A stretch of 12,442 nucleotides of DNA from Euperipatoides rowelli (Eukaryota; Onychophora; Udeonychophora; Euonychophora; Peripatopsidae). A program made the position numbers and the translations under genes. The notes beneath the pieces are model-generated. The model made no database searches. It was not told the DNA's origin and saw only the letters and a program-made list of their open reading frames with translations. Below are positions 7,771 to 12,442 of the stretch, one piece after another (the stretch's first letter is position 1; each line of letters starts with the position of its first letter). The stretch is from NCBI GenBank assembly GCA_003024985.2, contig PXIH01S0004191.1; one strand, given 5' to 3'.

Positions 7771-9212
7771 CACTTTTATTTTCTTTATCTACATTGTACT
7801 GACACTATGTGAAATGCAATGTTTCTTATCTACTGTTGGAGTATCTCGGCACAGTCGCCTGATTATGTTTCCAAAATTTGTGTAAGCTAAGGTCAATGTT
7901 ACTTCGGCTTCATTGATTATGGCCTACATATTTCTCCCACCTCTTAGTTTGAAGAGTCTGAACTTTCATTTTGTAAAAGACAAAAAGTTAAATGCTGTCT
8001 GAATATCACTGATTAAAAGTATTTTTTTTTCATTCTGCATGCATACTCTCAAAGTGAATTATAGTATCTGTACTACTCATTTTGTATCTTTTTTAGATTA
8101 CTGTAGTAAATATTGTTTGTTTAAAAAGGAAAGTAATATTTCATAATTCCAATAGATGGCTCTGTTTGTTTATCTTCTGAATCGAGATTTTGAGAAATTT
8201 AATCCCATATTGTTTTTATAATACAGTATGCTAAAATTTAGTCTTACGCAAAAAGGAAATTCCTGTTTCAAATAATATTTGGATACTGTCATGAAAGCTA
8301 TTTTATTTTGCAAGGAAATGTTATTTATTCGGAAATTTCTCTTTGTTTAGTCTTGTCAGTAGTATGTTTATGAAAGATTTTTACATCACACAGTGATAGA
8401 TATTTTTTTTTTTCAATTAAAATTATATACAATATACAGTATACTGCATGTGTGGTGTCACTGGTGTGTGTGCATATATGTAGTGTACTGTACTATATTT
8501 GTCAATTTAAAAATAAATGTATTTAAGCAGTCACAAAAAAATTTGTAAACACAGGCAGAAACAATTGCTATAAATGGATTATTTTTAGTTTTCACACAAA
8601 TCTTTTAATTAAAAAGCTTCATAATTATTGACTTTTGGCTTGTTCTGTCAATATTTTTTCATCATACTAATAAAAAGTGTGATAAATTTCATTTGACAGT
8701 AATTATAGCATACAGGATTGGATACATGGGTGGTTTGATTTATATTTTTGACAAAAATTAATTTAGTACAGCATACTCTTTTTCATGTTAATGATGGAAT
8801 AAGGAAGCACTGTTAAGGAAAAAGGACATTTAAACCCACATGATAAATTATAGTTTAAGCATTGTGTATTGTATATTTTAGAAAAGCAGTCCTATTAAAA
8901 AAAAAAAAAAAAACCTGACCAATTTTAATTTTTTTAAACATTTTTTCTAGAGCATATTTATCATACTTATAGTGCATTTATATAAGTGTTAATCAATTTC
9001 TATCTAAAAGTGATAATTATTATTGTTTGGCGATGATTCCATCTTATAAGTACAATTTTTTAAAAATATGGACAAGATGCATTGTTCAAAAGGCCAATTA
9101 TTTTATTTTTTAATTAATTCATCTTTTGTGGAATATATTTTTTTCATGTTTGTTAGAAGGAGAAAAAGGTGTGCTTGAGTTTATTATATTAATAATATTT
9201 ATCTAAAAGTGA
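7771..9212. other. Long AT-rich stretch, no gene seen
   Basis: No exon or RNA gene was recognised. Simple features are a T run at 8402-8413, an A run at 8897-8913 (17 A), and a cluster of TACAGTA/TACTGTA at 8099, 8222, 8435 and 8486. The A run might be a retroposon tail, but nothing recognisable precedes it. It is interpreted as intron or transposon-derived filler. Confidence 0.5.
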
Positions 9213-9566
9213 GCTGGTCACAATATTGTGCCTCTGTATTTTCCAATGCAGTTAATTACTGTAAATATAGACTCCTCCTATTCTCCAGACTTAATATCTC
9301 AATTCATTTTTAATGAACTAGCCCTATTTCTAAATGATTTTATTAATCACCTTATTAACCTATCTATCACAGCAGGAATTTGCCCAGATGTGTGGAAAAC
9401 TACATTTTTAATCCCTACACCTAAGATAAAAGTTCCCTACTTCTCCAAATCAGACCGGTCCAATTTCAGTCTCATCTCTTGTCTAGAAAATTCTGTAAAG
9501 ACATATGATGCACCTGAATGAGCTTCTTATACCTAAAATAGATAATTTGAAGTTCGGGGGTGAGTC
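9213..9566 (+). pseudogene. LINE reverse-transcriptase remnant, N-terminal part
   Basis: This is the beginning of a non-LTR reverse transcriptase, different from the LINE at 4127-5557. The frame around 9228-9521 shows FINHLINLSITAGICPDVWK followed by IPTPKIK and SDRSNFSLIS. This matches the family's fingers region, where F-N-x-S-L ... G-x-x-P-x-x-W-K precedes ... P-I-x-K and S-N-(Y/F)-R-P-I-S. The Arg-Pro of that last motif is Ser-Leu here. A frame change near 9500 is followed by MMHLNELLIPKIDNL, the segment before the conserved G-F-R block. A TGA at 9210-9212 closes the frame upstream. No endonuclease domain was recognised before it, so the copy appears 5'-truncated. CR1/L2/Jockey-like elements fit best, but the clade is uncertain. 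Confidence 0.7.
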
Positions 9567-9703
9567 AAAGGTAAATCTGCTGCTAAATAGATTTCCACAA
9601 CTGGGCTAGAGTATTCATATATTCAGTAATTGTTATTTACTTATTTTTATTATTATTTTTTTTAATAAACATATACTATATCTATAAAGTTCTTCGTTTA
9701 ATT

Positions 9704-10119
9704 CAGGTATGTCTAACACGCGGTCCGCATGTGGCCCAATTGAAACTTTTTTGTGGCCGTTTGGAAGCTTTCTGCAAAAAAAAAAAAAAAAAGCATATCA
9801 AATTTTGTCTTTTCTGTTCGCAAAACGTCTAGACAACCAAAAAAGAAAAATAAAGATAATCAAGCTCGCCAAGAAGTCGTCAAAATGTCCATACAACTAA
9901 AAAAAAAGCTTATCAAATTTTATCCTTTCTGTTCTCAAAATGTCCAGACAACCAAAAAAATAAAGCTTATTAAACCCGACAAGAAGTCAACAAAACGTCC
10001 ATACAACTAAAAAAAAATGCTCATCAAAATATTTAAAGCCTAAATTTGTCAATATATAGCCCACAATGGACCAGTAATATTTTTTCAGCCCGACAAACAA
10101 TTGCAGTTGGCCATCACTG
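9704..10119. mobile_element. hAT-like non-autonomous DNA transposon inserted in the LINE
   Basis: The left end reads CAGGTATGTCTAACACGCGG and continues with CCGCATGTGGCCC. The right end, reverse-complemented, reads CAGTGATGGCCAACTGC. The termini thus share an imperfect CAG...ATG..CAAC pattern like the CAGGGGTGGCCAAC ends of many hAT elements. The eight-base flanks, GTTTAATT (9696-9703) and GTTGAGAT (10120-10127), agree at 5 of 8 positions. This would fit a decayed hAT 8-bp target duplication but is not proof. The 416-base element has no transposase. It separates two parts of one reverse-transcriptase pseudogene, so it inserted after the LINE. The 137 bases between 9567 and 9703 fit neither the LINE protein nor this element well and may be a further insertion. 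Confidence 0.6.
9791..10036. repeat. Tandem duplication (~115 bp, 2 copies plus partial third) inside the hAT-like element
   Basis: Copy 1 (9791-9905), copy 2 (9906-10016) and the beginning of a third (10017-10036) share AAGC-TATCAAATTTT at the left, then TTTCTGTTC-CAAAA-GTC, AGACAACCAAAAAA, and CGTCCATACAACTA at the right. The A-rich boundaries between copies suggest slippage or unequal exchange. Open frames across the copies (9709-9900 and 9753-10010) repeat lysine-rich peptides such as KRPYN and FCSQNVQTT. These are a by-product of repeating A-rich DNA. Confidence 0.85.
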
Positions 10120-10125
10120 GTTGAG

Positions 10126-10600
10126 ATAAACCACATTCCTCAGTAACTAGCTTTATTTTTGATTTTCAAAAAGCTTTTGATAATGTGAATCAGAACTTGC
10201 TAATCCAGAAGCTTATTGATATAAAAATTCATGCTAATTCTTTCCATTGGATATCTTCATTTCTTAATAATCGTACACAAATTTTCAAACAAAATTTTTC
10301 ATCAAATCTGCTCTCTTTTTCATATAATAATTAATGTTCTGCCACAGGGTTCAGCTATGGGTATATTTTTATTTGCAACACTAATAAATGGCATTGCAGT
10401 TCAACATCCTCATAAACTTAAATTTGTGAATGATATCACGGTATCATTCATTTCACCTCAAATCGATTCACCTACTGCTACTAGATCGACTTGCTTATAG
10501 TGAAGTAAAAAATGATAATTGTAATAGAATATTCTAATATAATGTACTACTCAATGAAAGCTGTCAATTTAACAAGATATGATTATTAATTCTTATAAAA
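10126..10600 (+). pseudogene. LINE reverse-transcriptase remnant, catalytic part (inactive)
   Basis: This continues the reverse transcriptase from before the transposon insertion. One frame gives KPHSSVTS, the region after G-F-R, and then motif A as FDFQKAFDNVNQNLLIQKL (first Asp codon at 10161-10163). Next comes HWISSFLNNRTQ. After a frameshift near 10330, motif B reads LPQGSAMGIFLF (from 10339). Motif C, normally (F/Y)-x-D-D, reads FVND at 10423-10434, so the first catalytic Asp of that pair is Asn. After a further frame change, LLNESCQF (near 10547) matches the L-N-x-x-K-C region that follows motif C. Frameshifts, stops and the lost Asp make it clearly non-functional. The DFxKAFDxV and PQGS blocks make the family call secure. 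Confidence 0.8.
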
Positions 10601-11397
10601 TAATTGTCAACAAATTGACAAATGAAAAATTTAGGATTGTCAGCTGAATGAATTCTAAATAACATTAGTTTAACTAGAAATCTGCTTGCCAAAACTCGAG
10701 TTAACCAAAAGATTTCTACCAAGAAAGTACAGTATTATGCTCACATTTAGAGTCTGTAGAAATAAAACCATAATTTTCCATGACTATAAATCAGATAATG
10801 ACATCACATATCATACATATGCTTTGACTCAAGAGCACACTTTGTACAAATCTGGTATGAGCTGGCTTGGAAAAATCTTTCTAAATGTAAAATGCAGACA
10901 TTAAATAATTGTTTCAGCATTCATGAGAATAAACTCATTAAAAGCAATTTTCATTTTCTTATTTCACTGAATACGCTTCCAAAAGTTCTGAAAGAAAGAA
11001 AAAAAAAATCTTAGAATGATAGGAAAGGAAAATTTTGTCTGTCTCTTTCTGTACCTCATGTGCCTATTTAATGAAACACAGAAGTAATGTACAGGCATGA
11101 ATGAAGAATAATGTTATCTGCTATATAACCAGTTACTCTACCTTGCACATGATGAACTAAAGAGTTGGAAGTACCAAAAGTGCATTTCCCACTGATAAGG
11201 GTAAGGTTTTTGTGGTCATAAAATCTTAAGCCATTAGTCTAACCTGATTTTTTTTTTTGTCCTTTACTTTGAGAAAGGTATCATTAGTATTGAATTAAAT
11301 TATTAATTTGCTGATGAGCTCAGGTTATTATTTGCACCTACTCATCTAGGTTATTTTCGTATTAAGGAAATAAGAATTAATTAAAATTTAATAATTC
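10601..11397 (+). other. Probable decayed 3' part of the plus-strand LINE, no clear gene
   Basis: The position after the reverse transcriptase, and the length, suit the thumb and C-terminal region of the LINE. I could not align any part of it convincingly. The open frame at 10686-10904 (72 codons) shows no family motif. T and A runs interrupt the rest. Confidence 0.3.
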
Positions 11398-11462
11398 TCA
11401 GCTCAAGCTGATGATTGTACGCCATTGAGTCGTCGGGAAATAAAGCCAATTTGTTTGTTTTG
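11398..11462 (+). mobile_element. Candidate LINE 3' end with polyadenylation signal and TTTG tail
   Basis: A distinctly less AT-rich block contains GATGATTGTACGCCATTGAG and GTCGTCGGGAAATAAAG. It includes the polyadenylation-like AATAAA at 11439-11444 and ends in TTTGTTTGTTTTG (11450-11462). Conserved 3' untranslated ends finishing in a short microsatellite are typical of CR1/L2-type LINEs. The distance of about 1 kb from motif C fits the remaining C-terminal length. Its link to the reverse transcriptase at 9213-10600 is inference from order and strand only. Confidence 0.35.
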
Positions 11463-11820
11463 AGTCATTTTTTTTCATCGAGGAGTCGTAATAGCTTAAT
11501 AAGTAAATTTAACAACAAAAAAAATTCTAGTGCTGTAATTTTAATTTATTTTATAAAATTTGTGCGAAGCGTCACTTAACGTAAAACACCTTGATTAAAA
11601 TTAACTTTTTCCTGAAGATAAATATTCTACGATGTTTATTTAGATTTTTTTTTATACAGCCATAAAAATGAATGGAAAAGGAAAAGTTGGAAAGTTTGTT
11701 TCTTTTATATAGTAGAGTAAAAAAATAAATAGAGTGTATGTAGCACAGTGCCACCTACCGTATCTTTTACAATTTAATGTATTCCTATGGAAATTTAATA
11801 CTTGATTTGAGTCGTTTCGA
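11463..11820. other. AT-rich stretch, nothing recognised
   Basis: No exon or RNA gene was seen. Minus-strand open frames at 11572-11754 and 11652-11882 lack recognisable motifs and are rich in the residues expected from AT-rich DNA. Confidence 0.5.
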
Positions 11821-11880
11821 TTTGAGTTGCATATTTTAGGAAAGAAACAACTCAAATTGAGGCTCTGATATACAGTATAC
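11821..11880. repeat. Inverted repeat next to TACAGTA, possible MITE end
   Basis: TTTGAGTTG (11821-11829) is exactly inverted as CAACTCAAA (11848-11856). GATTTGAGT also occurs just upstream at 11804-11812 and again at 11819-11827, overlapping the left arm. Shortly to the right lies TATACAGTATAC (11869-11880). A subterminal inverted repeat followed by a TA-CAGT-like edge would fit a Tc1/mariner-type miniature element. No opposite end was found. Confidence 0.35.
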
Positions 11881-12117
11881 AATATATATAAATCTGTAAT
11901 TTGTTGAAAATTGTTGACATAATTATTATATGAATTAATAAGGGCAGAGCTTAAAAATTAGTTTTCATATTGTTCCCAGCGACATTTTGAAAAAAAATAT
12001 CAAAATTTATTTTGGGTGGATGTCGAATTGGCAATCGTTGGTGTCTGAACAACAATAATTAACCAGTGCCTCTGCTTAAGATGAATCATTTTATGAGCTT
12101 TTGAAAATATTACACAG

Positions 12118-12442
12118 CAGTGCCAGATCTAGGGGGAGCAAGAGGGGGCAAATGCCCCAGGTATCAGATCAGGGGGGCAACAAAATGGGCCTTGAAGTTA
12201 AAAAAATTATACAGTATATAAGGGCCAGGGGCGGACTGGGAAAAAAGGCATGGGTGGCTAGTGTGATCCTGGGGGCACCAGGGTGGCCAAGTTTAAATTT
12301 TATTGTGAATTCGGGACNCNNGNTATGTAGTTTTNAATAGGGACTGNNTCAGTCATATCGAGAAGGTTGGGGGCACCCTGGATGGGATTTCTGGGGAATG
12401 ATCCTGCTATGGATTTAGGGCATAGATCTCAGGGGTATAGGG
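12118..12442. mobile_element. GC-richer DNA-transposon-like sequence, possibly two nested ends, runs off the window
   Basis: Composition changes sharply from AT-rich to G-rich. CAGTGCCAGATCTAGGGGG at 12118 and CAGGGGCGGACTGGG at 12226-12240 both look like left termini of non-autonomous DNA elements widespread in animal genomes (CAGnGGCGGA...-type ends). Finding two such starts about 108 bases apart suggests one element inserted in or beside another. Right ends are not visible before the window stops. The open frame at 12101-12340 crosses the first terminus and ambiguous bases, so it is not a gene. Confidence 0.45.
12318..12348. other. Ambiguous bases (N)
   Basis: N occurs at 12318, 12320, 12321, 12323, 12335, 12347 and 12348. 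They lie inside the repeat-rich terminal segment and indicate low-quality or merged repeat reads in the assembly. Confidence 0.98.

Noticed and set aside
7694-7885. Small protein with MSGQEAFKRV repeats
   Set aside because: The repeat is a DNA-level tandem amplification. The rest of the frame looks random and no start context or family supports it.
9709-10010. Two overlapping lysine-rich open frames
   Set aside because: They lie inside the hAT-like element and arise from its A-rich tandem units.
10686-10904. 72-codon open frame after the reverse transcriptase
   Set aside because: It could not be aligned to LINE thumb or any other domain. Kept only as probable decayed LINE sequence.
11572-11882. 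Two minus-strand open frames
   Set aside because: Composition is typical of AT-rich DNA, they overlap an inverted-repeat region, and they show no motif.
12101-12340. 79-codon open frame with basic, Gly-rich peptide
   Set aside because: It crosses a transposon-like terminus and several N, so the peptide reflects G-rich repeat DNA.
1-12442. tRNA, rRNA, CRISPR arrays, bacterial operons or a viral gene cluster
   Set aside because: No cloverleaf or tRNA promoter boxes, no spaced identical repeats with variable spacers, and no dense coding were seen. Organisation is that of an animal intron with mobile DNA.
4020-12442. Further exons of the p47-like gene, such as the UBX domain
   Set aside because: I looked for sequence like the conserved I-Q-I-R-L-A-D-G segment that opens the UBX domain and saw none on the plus strand.

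Overview
The window is AT-rich animal nuclear DNA, probably from an invertebrate, with long introns, microsatellites and decayed transposons. The organism cannot be named from it. No bacterial, phage, CRISPR or operon-like organisation is visible. Several ambiguous bases near the right end show draft-quality assembly there.

Only one convincing host coding segment is present. It is a 138-base plus-strand exon (3882-4019) encoding the C-terminal half of a SEP domain, closely resembling the p47/p37 (NSFL1C, UBXN2) family of adaptors for the AAA ATPase p97/VCP. It has a good branch-point candidate, a polypyrimidine tract, an acceptor and a donor. Both flanking introns interrupt a codon after its second base. 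No neighbouring exon of this gene was found, so by inference nearly all of the rest is intron: at least 3.8 kb upstream and possibly 8.4 kb downstream.

The other recognisable material is dead mobile DNA. About 110 bases past the exon lies a minus-strand LINE remnant (4127-5557). It has an ORF1 with a zinc-knuckle region followed by an L1/Tx1-like endonuclease, but no reverse transcriptase. A second, unrelated LINE lies on the plus strand (9213 to about 10600, possibly ending near 11462). It keeps reverse-transcriptase blocks but has frameshifts and a mutated catalytic motif. It is split by a 416-base hAT-like non-autonomous element (9704-10119) that contains an internal tandem duplication of about 115 bases. 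Fragments with DNA-transposon-like ends occur near 641-780, 1489-1832, 11821-11880 and 12118-12442.

Smaller features include a perfect 17-base-pair hairpin (2405-2442), a fresh 3 x 30 base tandem repeat (7681-7770), (TAA)n and (TG)n microsatellites, a run of 15 G, and a rough excess of the heptamer TACAGTA/TACTGTA. I see no evidence for a novel multi-gene system. The picture is one conserved exon in a transposon-filled intron.
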